DNA from: Bradyrhizobium sp. CSS354
Lineage (GTDB): Bacteria > Pseudomonadota > Alphaproteobacteria > Rhizobiales > Xanthobacteraceae
DNA length: 64,000 nucleotides
Assembly: GCF_029051725.1 (NCBI RefSeq)
Contig: NZ_JAACFU010000009.1
Location: forward strand, 306,318-370,317
Direction: 5' to 3'
Shown here: positions 8,442 to 16,672 of the stretch, piece after piece
Layout of the letters: every line of letters begins with the position of its first letter
How positions within the stretch are numbered: position 1 is the first letter of the stretch
The notes under the pieces: generated by a model
Told to the model about the DNA's origin: nothing
The model's database searches: none
Seen by the model: the letters and a program-made list of their open reading frames with translations, nothing else
Program-made: the position numbers and the translations under genes

Positions 8442-8930
8442 TCATTTCACCCGCCTGAGCGCCGGGCGCTCACCCTCCAGCGAGGCTTTAACGTGGGCGC
8501 GGGCGCGTGCCAGGCGCGACATCACGGTGCCGATCGGCACGCCCTGGATGTCGGCGACCTCGCGGTAGCTCATGCCCTCCAGCATGACCAGGAGCAGCAC
8601 CGAGCGTTGCTCCTCGACGAGCGTCGCCAGCGCCCTCTCGATATCGCGCCCTTCGGCTTCGGTCCCGCTGGCATCGGGATTGTTCTCCGTCAGCTGCATG
8701 AATTGCGGGCGCCGTGCCAGCGAACGCCGCCGGTTCTTGTTGAGGTTGGTCAGGATCGTATAGAGCCAGCTCCTGACGTCGCCCCCGAGGAAGAGGCGCT
8801 CCGAACGCAGCGCCCGCACCAGCGTATCCTGCACCAGATCGTCGGCCGCATCCGCCTCGCGCGTGAGCGCACGGGCGTAGCGGCGCAACGCCGGGATCAT
8901 GGCTTCAACACTCTGGCGAAACGCACTCAT
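8442..8930 (-). CDS. ECF RNA polymerase sigma factor
   Basis: A 162-residue sigma-70 family protein of the extracytoplasmic-function type. Region 2 is seen as 'ADAADDLVQDTLVRAL' and 'RSWLYTILTNLNKNRRR'; region 4 as 'EEQRSVLLLVMLEGMSYREVADIQGVPIGTVMSRLARAR'-like sequence. The ATG at 8928-8930 is chosen because the frame upstream to 9077 has no sigma-like sequence. It pairs with the downstream anti-sigma gene and is divergent from fabI. Target promoters cannot be named from the window. Confidence 0.9.
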   Translation of the reverse strand: MSAFRQSVEAMIPALRRYARALTREADAADDLVQDTLVRALRSERLFLGGDVRSWLYTILTNLNKNRRRSLARRPQFMQLTENNPDASGTEAEGRDIERALATLVEEQRSVLLLVMLEGMSYREVADIQGVPIGTVMSRLARARAHVKASLEGERPALRRVK

Positions 8931-9103
8931 TGCGATCTTGACGTCCTGATGTTCGGCGCGAGCGCCACAACGATCATAACACCCGAGCGGAACGGCTATT
9001 CCGGCGCTTGAAACAGCGTTAACGCCGCGTATTAGGACTGTACCGCAACGGAGGGCTGGTGTACCTCCAAACCTCACCGGGAGCTCGACGGGACGTTAGC
9101 AAA

Positions 9104-9919
9104 ATGGCGCAGAATTCAGGTCTGATGCAGGGCAAGCGGGGCGTGGTCCTCGGCGTTGCCAACAACCGCTCGATCGCCTGGGGCATTGCCAAGGCATGCC
9201 ACGCAGCCGGTGCCGAGCTCGCCTTCACCTATCAGGGCGATGCGCTGAAGAAGCGCGTCGAGCCGCTCGCCGCTGAGATCGGCGGGCTCGTGCTCGGCCA
9301 TTGCGATGTCACCGATGCCGCGACCATCGATGCGGCCTTCACGGTGCTGAAGGAGAAGTGGGGCAAGATCGATTTTCTGGTGCATGCGATCGCCTATGGC
9401 GAGCAGCTCGACGGGCGCTACGTTGACACCACGCAGGAGAATTTTTCGAAGTCCCTGCTGATCTCCTGCTATTCGTTCACGGCCGTGGCGCAGCGCGCCG
9501 AGAAGCTGATGACCGACGGTGGCTCGCTCATCACGCTCAGCTATTACGGCGCCGAGAAGTGGATGCCGCATTACAACGTCATGGGCGTCGCGAAAGCGGC
9601 GCTCGAAGCGAGCGTGCGTTATCTCGCCGCCGATCTCGGTGAGAAGAACATCCGCGTCAACGCGATCTCCGCGGGGCCGATCAAGACCCTCGCGGCGTCC
9701 GGCATCGGCGATTTCAGATATATCCTGAAGTGGAACGAGGCCAACGCACCGCTGCGGCGCAACGTCTCCACGGAAGACGTCGGCGGCAGCGCGCTGTATT
9801 TCCTTTCCGACCTCTCGCGCGGCGTCACCGGCGAGGTGCACCACGTCGATTCCGGATATCACGTGCTCGGCATGAAGCGCCCGGACGCGCCTGACATTTC
9901 GTTCGGCGGGAAGGACTAA
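9104..9919 (+). CDS. fabI: Enoyl-[acyl-carrier-protein] reductase (NADH)
   Basis: A 271-residue FabI: SDR-like but with the family's own cofactor motif 'GVANNRSIAWGIA' and the catalytic Tyr-x6-Lys arrangement. It reduces enoyl-ACP in the last step of each fatty-acid elongation cycle. The start is the ATG at 9104 (MAQNSG); the frame from 9059 is not conserved-looking. The gene is followed after 14 bp by a histidine phosphatase gene on the same strand, a likely two-gene transcript. Rhizobia usually carry more than one FabI, so essentiality cannot be judged. Confidence 0.95.
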   Translation: MAQNSGLMQGKRGVVLGVANNRSIAWGIAKACHAAGAELAFTYQGDALKKRVEPLAAEIGGLVLGHCDVTDAATIDAAFTVLKEKWGKIDFLVHAIAYGEQLDGRYVDTTQENFSKSLLISCYSFTAVAQRAEKLMTDGGSLITLSYYGAEKWMPHYNVMGVAKAALEASVRYLAADLGEKNIRVNAISAGPIKTLAASGIGDFRYILKWNEANAPLRRNVSTEDVGGSALYFLSDLSRGVTGEVHHVDSGYHVLGMKRPDAPDISFGGKD

Positions 9920-9933
9920 CTTTTCAACCAGCA

Positions 9934-10533
9934 ATGCCCGTGCCCACGATCTATTATCTGCGCCACGGCGAGACCGAGTGGAATGCGCTCGGCAGGCTTC
10001 AGGGCATCAAGGACATTCCGCTGAACGCGCGCGGTCGCGATCAGGCCGTGCAGGCCGGCGGCATTCTCGCCGATCTATTCAAGCGCGAGGGCCGCGACAA
10101 GGCTGCATTAGCTTACGTCTCGAGTCCGCTTGGCCGCGCGCGAGAGACCATGGAACTGGCTCGGAGCAAGCTCGAACTGCCGATTGCAGACTATGCGCTC
10201 GACGACCGCCTGCGTGAGATCGGTTACGGCGTCTGGGAGGGGCTGACGCTGGCCGAGAGCGAGGCCTCCGATCCCGACATCTACGCCCGGCGCCTCGCCG
10301 ACAAATGGACGGTCGGCCCCGCGGGCGGGGAGACCTACGCCGATGTGCAGGTCCGCGTGCGCGCCTGGTACGACCAGCTCCGGACCGACACCGTTGCGGT
10401 CGCCCATGGTGGGACCTGCCGGGCTCTGATGGTTTCACTTGGCCTGGAGACGCCGGCGAGCGCCGCCGAACTCTATATCGAGCAGGGCGCCGTCTACGTG
10501 TTCCGCGACGGGCGGCTGGAGAAGTTCAGTTAA
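9934..10533 (+). CDS. Histidine phosphatase family protein (phosphoglycerate mutase-like)
   Basis: A 199-residue protein with the LRHGETEWN motif at the N-terminus (RHG phospho-His site), 'SSPLGRARETMEL' and 'VAHGGTCRALM', the second catalytic His. It could be a broad phosphatase or a cofactor-dependent phosphoglycerate mutase relative; the length favours a phosphatase. It follows fabI by 14 bp. Confidence 0.92.
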   Translation: MPVPTIYYLRHGETEWNALGRLQGIKDIPLNARGRDQAVQAGGILADLFKREGRDKAALAYVSSPLGRARETMELARSKLELPIADYALDDRLREIGYGVWEGLTLAESEASDPDIYARRLADKWTVGPAGGETYADVQVRVRAWYDQLRTDTVAVAHGGTCRALMVSLGLETPASAAELYIEQGAVYVFRDGRLEKFS

Positions 10534-10539
10534 GCAGTT

Positions 10540-10616
10540 GTCATTCCGGGCGCCCGAAGGGCGAACCCGGAATCTCGAGATTCCGGGTTCGATGCTTTGC
10601 ATCGCCCCGGAATGAC
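10540..10616. repeat. Palindromic GTCATTCCGGG repeat
   Basis: Outer arms GTCATTCCGGGCG and CGCCCCGGAATGAC enclose a self-complementary 28-base core (10563-10590, GAACCCGGAATC and its complement). This is a well-known type of extragenic palindrome in Bradyrhizobium. It sits between the phosphatase gene and aroC and might act as a transcription attenuator or terminator. Confidence 0.8.
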
Positions 10617-10701
10617 GGAACTAGGGTTGAACCCAATGCTCCTCGGCGCTACGACTTGACCAACGTCCGTGCAAAACGTCAACGCCAAGCGGCAGTTCGC
10701 G

Positions 10702-11790
10702 ATGTCCTTCAACACCTTCGGCCACATGTTCCGCGTCACGACCTTCGGCGAGAGCCATGGGGTGGCGATCGGCTGCGTGGTCGACGGCTGCCCGCCCATG
10801 ATCCCGCTCGTCGAGGCCGACATTCAGGGTGATCTTGATCGCCGCCGGCCCGGCCAGTCGCGCTTCACGACCCAGCGTCAGGAGCCGGACCAGGTCAAGA
10901 TCCTCTCCGGCGTGATGGCGCATCCGGAGACCGGCGTACAGGTGACGACGGGCACGCCGATCGGGCTCCTGATCGAGAACACCGACCAGCGCTCGAAGGA
11001 CTATTCCGAGATCAAGTACAAGTTTCGCCCTGGCCATGCCGACTTCACCTATGAAGCGAAGTACGGCCTGCGCGACTATCGCGGCGGCGGCCGCTCCTCG
11101 GCGCGCGAGACCGCGACGCGCGTTGCCGCCGGCGCGATCGCGCGAAAAGTATTGCCCGACGTGAAGGTGCGCGGCGCGCTGGTGCAGATCGGGCCGCACA
11201 AGATCGACCGCGCGAAGTGGGACTGGGACGAGATCGCGAACAATCCGTTCTTCTGTCCCGACAAGGACAAGGCCGCGTTCTTCGAGACCTATCTCGACGG
11301 CATCCGCAAGAGCGGCTCCTCGATCGGCGCGGTGATCGAGGTCGTCGCCGAAGGTGTGCCGGCCGGCCTTGGCGCGCCGATCTACGCCAAGCTCGACGCC
11401 GAGCTCGCCTCCGCAATGATGAGCATCAATGCGGTGAAGGGCGTCGAGATCGGCGCCGGCTTCGGCGCGGCCGAACTCACCGGCGAAGAGAACGCCGACG
11501 AGATGCGCACCGGCAATGACGGCACGCGTTTTCTGTCCAACCACGCCGGCGGCGTGCTGGGCGGTATCTCCACGGGACAGCCGGTGGTGGTGCGTTTCGC
11601 GGTCAAGCCGACCTCGTCGATCCTGCAGCCGCGCCTCACCGTCGATCGCAACGGCGCCGACACCGAGATCATGACCAAGGGCCGCCACGATCCCTGCGTC
11701 GGCATCCGCGCCGTCCCCGTCGGCGAAGCCATGATGGCTTGTGTGTTGGCCGATCATTTCCTGCGCGATCGCGGTCAGGTCGGGCGCTAG
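10702..11790 (+). CDS. aroC: Chorismate synthase
   Basis: A 362-residue FMN-dependent enzyme converting EPSP to chorismate, the last shared step of aromatic amino-acid synthesis. Family motifs are present: 'TTFGESHGVAIG', 'DLDRRRPGQSRF', 'DYRGGGRSSARETATRVAAGA' (positions roughly 120-140) and 'GRHDPCVGIRAVPV'. The frame opens at a GTG at 10669, but the ATG at 10702 (MSFNTFGH) fits the family start. Full length. Confidence 0.97.
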   Translation: MSFNTFGHMFRVTTFGESHGVAIGCVVDGCPPMIPLVEADIQGDLDRRRPGQSRFTTQRQEPDQVKILSGVMAHPETGVQVTTGTPIGLLIENTDQRSKDYSEIKYKFRPGHADFTYEAKYGLRDYRGGGRSSARETATRVAAGAIARKVLPDVKVRGALVQIGPHKIDRAKWDWDEIANNPFFCPDKDKAAFFETYLDGIRKSGSSIGAVIEVVAEGVPAGLGAPIYAKLDAELASAMMSINAVKGVEIGAGFGAAELTGEENADEMRTGNDGTRFLSNHAGGVLGGISTGQPVVVRFAVKPTSSILQPRLTVDRNGADTEIMTKGRHDPCVGIRAVPVGEAMMACVLADHFLRDRGQVGR

Positions 11791-11870
11791 CGTTGCGCGA
11801 GGCGCTTGTATCGCGCCACTAGCCCACCGCGCAGCTTGACGATCCCACAACTTCGTCCGCAAATGCCGAC

Positions 11871-13061
11871 ATGGAAAGCTCCGAGCTCCAACGTATCACC
11901 AGCTGGCTGATCGACGGCGCCTGGTCGTCGAAGGCCCCGGCCGAGATGACGGCGGAAGCCTGCGAACGGATGGTCGCAGCCGGTCTGCCGCTATGGCGGT
12001 TCGGCATCTTCATCCGCACGCTGCATCCCGAAATTTTCGGTCGCAACTTCATCTGGCGGGAGGGCGAGGAGGTCGAGATCGGCACGGTCGATTTCGCGAT
12101 CCTGGAGACGCCGGAATTCGCCAGAAGTCCGCTGCGGGTCGTGTTCGAGCAGGGACTTGAGGTGCGGGGACGCATGGACGATCCCGGCAGCAAGCATTTC
12201 CCTTTTTTCGACGATATGCGTGCCGAAGGCGTAACCGACTACGTCGCGACGCCAATGCAGTTTCTCGACGGCTCGGTCCACGCGACGAGCTGGACCACGC
12301 GCCATCCAGGCGGCTTCACCGATGAACACATCGCGGCGATTCACGCCATCGTCAAACCGCTCGCGCGCATCACCGAGATCATCAGCCTGCGCCGCACTGC
12401 CGAGATGCTGCTGGACACCTATGTCGGCAATCGCGCGGGCGCGCGCATCCTTGGTGGTCAGATCCGCCGCGGCCACAACGACACCATGCAGGCTGCGATC
12501 TGGCTCTCCGATCTGCGCGGCTTCACCGCACTGTCGGACCGGCTGCCGGCCGAGACCGTGGTCGAGATCCTCAACCATTATTTCGACTGCCAGGTCGCGG
12601 CGATCCGCGGCCATGGCGGCGAGGTGCTGAAATTCATGGGCGACGGCCTGCTCGCGGTATTCCCGATCGACGAATATGTCGGCGATGCCGCCCATGTCTG
12701 CACGCGGGTGCTGGAGGCGGCGCGCGAATCCCGCGCCAGCGTCGAGGCGCTCGCGTATCCTGTCGGCGACGTCGTCGAGCGCTTCCGCTTCGGCGTGGCG
12801 CTCCACGTCGGCAACATCCTCTACGGCAATATCGGCGGCGGCAACCGCCTGGATTTCACCTGCATCGGCCCCGCCGTGAACCTTGCCGCCAGGCTCGAAA
12901 AGATCACGGGTCGCATGGGGCGGACCGTCGTCGCCTCGGAAGGCTTCGCCAATGTCTGCCAGCACGACTGGCACGAACTCGGCGAATTCCCGATCGCGGG
13001 ATTTTCCAAGGCGCAGCGCGTGTACGGGCTGGCGGAGGAGACGCCGGTGGTGATGGCCTGA
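11871..13061 (+). CDS. Class III adenylate/guanylate cyclase
   Basis: A 396-residue protein with a C-terminal cyclase catalytic domain (about 205-385). The two metal-binding aspartates are in place: Asp214 (WLSDLRGFTAL) and Asp258 (KFMGDGLLAVF), so it should be active. The N-terminal 180 residues form a sensor-like region of unknown ligand; no membrane segment is evident, so it is probably cytosolic. Class III cyclases in rhizobia are numerous and make cAMP for signalling. It converges with the kinase gene downstream. Confidence 0.92.
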   Translation: MESSELQRITSWLIDGAWSSKAPAEMTAEACERMVAAGLPLWRFGIFIRTLHPEIFGRNFIWREGEEVEIGTVDFAILETPEFARSPLRVVFEQGLEVRGRMDDPGSKHFPFFDDMRAEGVTDYVATPMQFLDGSVHATSWTTRHPGGFTDEHIAAIHAIVKPLARITEIISLRRTAEMLLDTYVGNRAGARILGGQIRRGHNDTMQAAIWLSDLRGFTALSDRLPAETVVEILNHYFDCQVAAIRGHGGEVLKFMGDGLLAVFPIDEYVGDAAHVCTRVLEAARESRASVEALAYPVGDVVERFRFGVALHVGNILYGNIGGGNRLDFTCIGPAVNLAARLEKITGRMGRTVVASEGFANVCQHDWHELGEFPIAGFSKAQRVYGLAEETPVVMA

Positions 13062-13105
13062 GGTCGTCCTCGGAGGTCTGCCGCCGCCAAGCCAGTAAGC
13101 AGAAT

Positions 13106-14275
13106 TCAGGCGTTCGACGCCATCACCGACTTCAGCGGTACATCCAGCTGATAGACAAATCCGGACGGTTCGTAGGCCAGCCGCACCTGTCCGTTCAGTT
13201 GCTGGCCGAGCGACTCGATCATCCGGGTGCCGTAGCTCCGTCGTGTTGGCGGCGCCACCGCAGGGCCGCCGCTTTCGCTCCACTTCAGGCGCAGCCTTTG
13301 CTCGATCTCGTCCACCGTCCATGCGATCTCAACATGCCCGGAGGAACTGGACAGCGCGCCGAACTTCGTGGTGTTGGTGCAGAGCTCGTTGAACGTCATG
13401 GCGAGCGCTATCACGGCACCGGACGTGATCCGGAGATCCGGCCCATTGAAATGGAATCGTCGGCCCCCCTGACTGTCAAAGGGATCGGTGGCGCCGCTCA
13501 GGGTATGAGTGAGGCTCGCATTTGACCAGCTGACCTGTATCAACAGGTCGTGGGCACGCCCCAACGCCAGCAAGCGGCCATCCATGGCTTTTTGGCCTTG
13601 CTCGAGATTGATTGCGGCCCGGAAGCTCTGGGCTGCGATTGCGCTCACCGTCGCAAGCGTATTCTTGATGCGGTGATGCAGCTCTCCGAGGATCAGCTTT
13701 TGCAACTTGTCGGCCGCCTCGCGCTCGTGGGCTTCGATGCCGGCTTGAGCGAGCAGGACCTTGGCGTCGGTGTCGGCCTGTTCCAGCAAAAGGCGCAGAT
13801 TGTCGTTCTCCGCTACCAGAACCGATTCCTGTGGCGATCGAGCACCCTCAGGGTTTTCCCCGGGATCCGTCGTTGTGGTCGGGAGGATTTTTAGCGCGCC
13901 CGCTCCGATCATCGTTTGTAACTGCGAGATCATTTCGTCGACGGCGAGCGGCTTGCGAAAGAAGCGGCTGTCCGCCGGCGTTTCGTTTTCAGACGGCTTT
14001 ACCTGACCGGAGACGAGCACGATCTTGATGGCAGGCCAGCGATCGTGCACCGCGTGGGCCAGCTTCAGGCCGTCCATGGTCCCGGGCATCTGTATGTCGC
14101 TGAACAGAAGCGAGATGTCCGACCGCGACTCGAGGATTGCGATGGCTTCGTCGGCGTTGACGGCCTGCACAGGGCAGAAGCCTGCATCCTCCACGATATC
14201 GACTGCGCGCATGCGCAGGATCATCTCGTCTTCGACGACGAGAACATTCGGCAAGGAGGTTGGAGGTGTTGACAT
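13106..14275 (-). CDS. Receiver domain/HWE histidine kinase hybrid
   Basis: A 389-residue soluble protein. Residues about 10-125 are a response-regulator receiver with the phospho-acceptor Asp60 (LLFSDIQMPG). A coiled linker follows, then an HWE-type kinase: dimerisation/His motif 'LGELHHRIKNTLATVSAIAAQ' split around the active His, N box 'ALAMTFNELCTNTTKFGAL' and the W-x-E signature 'LKWSESGGPAV'. The start at 14275 (MSTPPTSL) has CAGGAAAG upstream; an extra 11 residues to 14308 are possible. Receiver-first, kinase-last proteins of this kind usually act in stress or light signalling. No partner gene is adjacent. Confidence 0.9.
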   Translation of the reverse strand: MSTPPTSLPNVLVVEDEMILRMRAVDIVEDAGFCPVQAVNADEAIAILESRSDISLLFSDIQMPGTMDGLKLAHAVHDRWPAIKIVLVSGQVKPSENETPADSRFFRKPLAVDEMISQLQTMIGAGALKILPTTTTDPGENPEGARSPQESVLVAENDNLRLLLEQADTDAKVLLAQAGIEAHEREAADKLQKLILGELHHRIKNTLATVSAIAAQSFRAAINLEQGQKAMDGRLLALGRAHDLLIQVSWSNASLTHTLSGATDPFDSQGGRRFHFNGPDLRITSGAVIALAMTFNELCTNTTKFGALSSSSGHVEIAWTVDEIEQRLRLKWSESGGPAVAPPTRRSYGTRMIESLGQQLNGQVRLAYEPSGFVYQLDVPLKSVMASNA

Positions 14276-14336
14276 CTGTGCACGACACTTTCCTGGATCA
14301 TCCGACAAGCCCGGTCGGCGCTTTGCGATTGTTGGT

Positions 14337-14588
14337 CTAGCGGCGCGCCGTCACCAAACGAGCTTCATGAATCCTGACATCGGATTCACCTCGGCGTAGA
14401 CACGATGCTTCGAAGTCCGGCCAGACCTGGCCTACGCAATTCCTGGCCACCGGATGGCTCGCCAGCCGGTCCGCCTTCGCCAAAGCAACGGTCTCGCGCG
14501 CTTTTACTTGCGGAGCAAAACCGGGCAACACCATTGCGGACACTCCGAGGAGCGCGAACATCGCGAACGCGATAAGAGATTTCATCAT
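14337..14588 (-). CDS. Small secreted hypothetical protein
   Basis: An 83-residue product starting MMKSLIAFAMFALL, a clear signal peptide, with a mature part carrying 'RNCVGQVWPDFEASCLRRG' (two cysteines, one probable disulphide). The start is the first of the doubled ATGs at 14586-14588; the longer frame to 14648 reads through an A/T-rich palindrome and is less likely. No function recognised. Confidence 0.65.
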   Translation of the reverse strand: MMKSLIAFAMFALLGVSAMVLPGFAPQVKARETVALAKADRLASHPVARNCVGQVWPDFEASCLRRGESDVRIHEARLVTARR

Positions 14589-14647
14589 TTGGGGCTGCTT
14601 TGGCTGTTGACCGCCCCACCTCATTGGGGACGCTGTTACAACAACCA

Positions 14648-14669
14648 AAATGAAATATAGTTCATTTCA
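14648..14669. promoter_or_regulatory. AT-rich inverted repeat upstream of the small secreted protein
   Basis: AAATGAA-ATATAG-TTCATTT: 7-bp arms in an otherwise GC-rich genome, 60 bp upstream of the start of the 83-residue gene. It could be an operator or promoter element. The evidence is symmetry and position only. Confidence 0.35.
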
Positions 14670-14766
14670 TACAACTTATATTTGAGGCGTGATTTGAAGG
14701 CGGACGCCGCCCATAGCCCGGATCATCACTCGACGTGAAGAGGCCGCCGACCAGGTTGGCTTGCCG

Positions 14767-15006
14767 CTACCTCGGTGTTTTGGAGCCAGGCAGGCTTATC
14801 CAGTCATGAATGTGCGAGGCCGTTTCGCTCAATCGCGCCGCTTTGAGCAGCGCTTCTCGCTGAACACCGGGCGGGGCAATCTCTGCGCGACGGCGAGCCT
14901 CGGCCGCCAATTGGGCAAGGCGATTGCTCAGCGGGATATTTCTTTTGGTGGTGTCTTGCACGGGACGCTCCGCATTGGGCGGGAGCGCAAAGACTCTCTC
15001 AGTCAC
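14767..15006 (-). CDS. Small hypothetical protein of rhizobial type
   Basis: A 79-residue protein rich in Ala, Arg and Glu, with a predicted helical middle ('LAAEARRRAEIAPPGVQREAL' split across two helices) and the ending 'ASHIHDWISLPGSKTPR'. Similar short proteins ending in 'ETASHI..W.SSPGL' are frequent in Bradyrhizobium. No function is known to me. Start ATG at 15004-15006. Confidence 0.6.
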   Translation of the reverse strand: MTERVFALPPNAERPVQDTTKRNIPLSNRLAQLAAEARRRAEIAPPGVQREALLKAARLSETASHIHDWISLPGSKTPR

Positions 15007-15140
15007 CGATGGATGCCGTGACGGGCCGGTGATGGCTCACCATGCGCCTGTTGACCGCCAATAGATACACTATTCGGAAGAGCAGTTTCGGCGCCGAAAT
15101 CGAAAGAGGGCGCCAAAGCACCAAAGCCTGACCGGTGCCA

Positions 15141-15446
15141 CTATTCCTCCGGCTCCGTGGTGAACAGCAGTGGATAGCCCTTGGTGCGGCCGGCGTCGGT
15201 GGCGCGGGTGGCCTTGGTCTCTGCGACGTCCTTGGTGAACACCGCGACCACGCAGGCGCCGAGCTTGTGGGCGGTGATCATCACCTTGTAGGCCTGATCC
15301 TCGGTCATGCGGAACTCGGCCTTGAGGATCATCGTGACGAATTCGCGGGGCGTAAAGTCGTCGTTGATCAGGATGACTTTATGCAGCTTCGGCCGCTCGA
15401 CCTTGGTCTTCGTCCTGGTTTTGGGTTTGGTAACGGTATCGTTCAT
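15141..15446 (-). CDS. clpS: ATP-dependent Clp protease adaptor
   Basis: A 101-residue ClpS. The N-degron pocket region is seen as 'PKLHKVILINDDFTPREFVTMIL', with 'AYKVMITAHKLGACVVAVFTKDVAE' after it. It delivers N-end-rule substrates to ClpA. The ATG at 15446 (MNDTVTKPK) is preferred over the upstream frame to 15512. ClpA is not in the window; rhizobia often carry two clpS copies. Confidence 0.95.
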   Translation of the reverse strand: MNDTVTKPKTRTKTKVERPKLHKVILINDDFTPREFVTMILKAEFRMTEDQAYKVMITAHKLGACVVAVFTKDVAETKATRATDAGRTKGYPLLFTTEPEE

Positions 15447-15489
15447 TCCGCCTCCCGGATATGGCGGGCTCCGGTTCCTGCCGGCGCGC

Positions 15490-15831
15490 TCAGCGCGCGG
15501 CCTTCTCACCATATTGCAGGACCTGCACCTTCTCCAAGGTGATCAGGCCGCTCGACATCATGCCATCCAGGATGGGCAGGAATGCATGGATGTTGTCCTC
15601 GCTGTCGACGATCTCGATCAGCAGCGGCAGGTCTTCCGAGAGCCGCAGAATCTTCGAAGTGTGCAGCCGGCTCGACTTGCCGAAGCCCATGGGGCCGCGC
15701 AGCACGGTGGCGCCGGCCAGATGCCGCTCGCGCGCCGTCATCACGATCGCTTCATAGAGCGGCTTGCCGTCGAAATGGTCGTTCTCGCCAATGAAGATCC
15801 GGAGCGAAACTGCCTGGTTGGGGATTTGCAT
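15490..15831 (-). CDS. DUF190 protein of the fluoride operon
   Basis: A 113-residue DUF190 protein, related in fold to PII-like small regulators. Visible family features are 'LRIFIGENDHFDGKPLYEAIV', 'GATVLRGPMGFGKSSRLHTSK' and 'LPLLIEIVDSEDNIHAFLP'. DUF190 genes are very often linked to crcB/fluC. Here it is the last gene of the MFS-crcB-crcB-DUF190 run, 2 bp after the preceding gene, so it should be under the fluoride riboswitch. Molecular role unknown. Confidence 0.9.
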   Translation of the reverse strand: MQIPNQAVSLRIFIGENDHFDGKPLYEAIVMTARERHLAGATVLRGPMGFGKSSRLHTSKILRLSEDLPLLIEIVDSEDNIHAFLPILDGMMSSGLITLEKVQVLQYGEKAAR

Positions 15832-15833
15832 GG

Positions 15834-16262
15834 TCACCTCCTTGTCAATCGGTTGGTGCCGCTGGCTATCATATGGCCTGCCCATACCGACACCAGCCAG
15901 CAAATGACGGATGCCGCGATATAGGCGAGCGCCGTATATTTCATGCCGCCGTGGAACAGGCGGAAGGTCTCCAGGCTGAAGGTCGAAAAGGTCGTGTAGC
16001 CGCCGCAGAACCCGGTCATGACGAACTGCCGGTGCTCGGGCCGCGCCAGCAGGCGGCCGTCGGGCCCGGTCAGCGTCGCGTAGAAGCCGATGATCAGTGA
16101 GCCCGTGGCGTTGATGAACAGCGTCGCGACGGGGAAGCCGGAGCCGGTGCCGAGCGCAAGCCCGACCAGATAGCGCGTCAGCCCGCCGACCATGCTGCCG
16201 GCGGCAACCCAGGCATAGAGCGTCGCGGCGCGCCAGCGATCGGCAGAGGAGGGGGACTTCAT
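15834..16262 (-). CDS. crcB: Fluoride channel CrcB/FluC, first copy
   Basis: A 142-residue membrane protein with four segments and the Fluc signatures: 'GGLTRYLVG' in the first helix, 'FPVATLFINATGSLIIGF' with the conserved Asn, and 'TGFCGGYTTFSTFSLET' carrying the Phe-box/Na+ site. Fluc channels export F- as dual-topology dimers. The start is the ATG at 16260-16262. It lies 4 bp from the second crcB and 2 bp from the DUF190 gene. It pairs with a second, diverged copy, suggesting an antiparallel heterodimer. Confidence 0.95.
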   Translation of the reverse strand: MKSPSSADRWRAATLYAWVAAGSMVGGLTRYLVGLALGTGSGFPVATLFINATGSLIIGFYATLTGPDGRLLARPEHRQFVMTGFCGGYTTFSTFSLETFRLFHGGMKYTALAYIAASVICWLVSVWAGHMIASGTNRLTRR

Positions 16263-16266
16263 CTGC

Positions 16267-16656
16267 CTAGCCTCCCAGAGCGTCCGCGAGGAGGAAGCCG
16301 CAACTGACGGCGGCGAGGCAGGGCACGACCGAGACCGCGACATTCCCCAGCGCGTGCATCGGCTCGCCGTTGCGCGCCAGCGTCAGCGTTTGCAGACTGA
16401 ACGAGGACACCGTGGTGTAGCAGCCAAGAAAGCCGGTGACCGCGAACAGCCATGGATCGGGCGCGGCGAAGAGCGAGCCGGGATGGGTCGCCAATGCGCC
16501 AAAAATGCCGATCAGAAAGGCGCCGGTGACGTTGATGGTCACGGTGCCCCACGGAAACGTCTCGCCCAGCCGCCGGGCGATCGCGCCGGAGATGAAATAG
16601 CGCGCGCAGCCGCCGAGCACGCTGCCGATCATGATCGCTAGCACTCCGCTCAGCAC
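16267..16656 (-). CDS. crcB: Fluoride channel CrcB/FluC, second copy
   Basis: A 129-residue channel subunit with 'GSVLGGCARYFISG', 'FPWGTVTINVTGAFLIG' and 'TGFLGCYTTVSSFSLQT', the same core as the other copy but clearly diverged. The start codon is taken as the GTG at 16654-16656, 17 bp after the MFS stop with a G-rich stretch upstream; the first ATG lies inside helix 1 and would remove part of it. Two adjacent diverged copies usually mean a heterodimeric Fluc. Confidence 0.88.
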   Translation of the reverse strand: MLSGVLAIMIGSVLGGCARYFISGAIARRLGETFPWGTVTINVTGAFLIGIFGALATHPGSLFAAPDPWLFAVTGFLGCYTTVSSFSLQTLTLARNGEPMHALGNVAVSVVPCLAAVSCGFLLADALGG

Positions 16657-16672
16657 GGCGAACAGCCCCCCG

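Noticed and set aside
8930..9103. An EcfG-type promoter between the sigma gene and fabI
   Set aside because: No GGAAC with a properly spaced CGTT was found; the CGGAA..TTCCG symmetry at 8988-9003 is too short to call.
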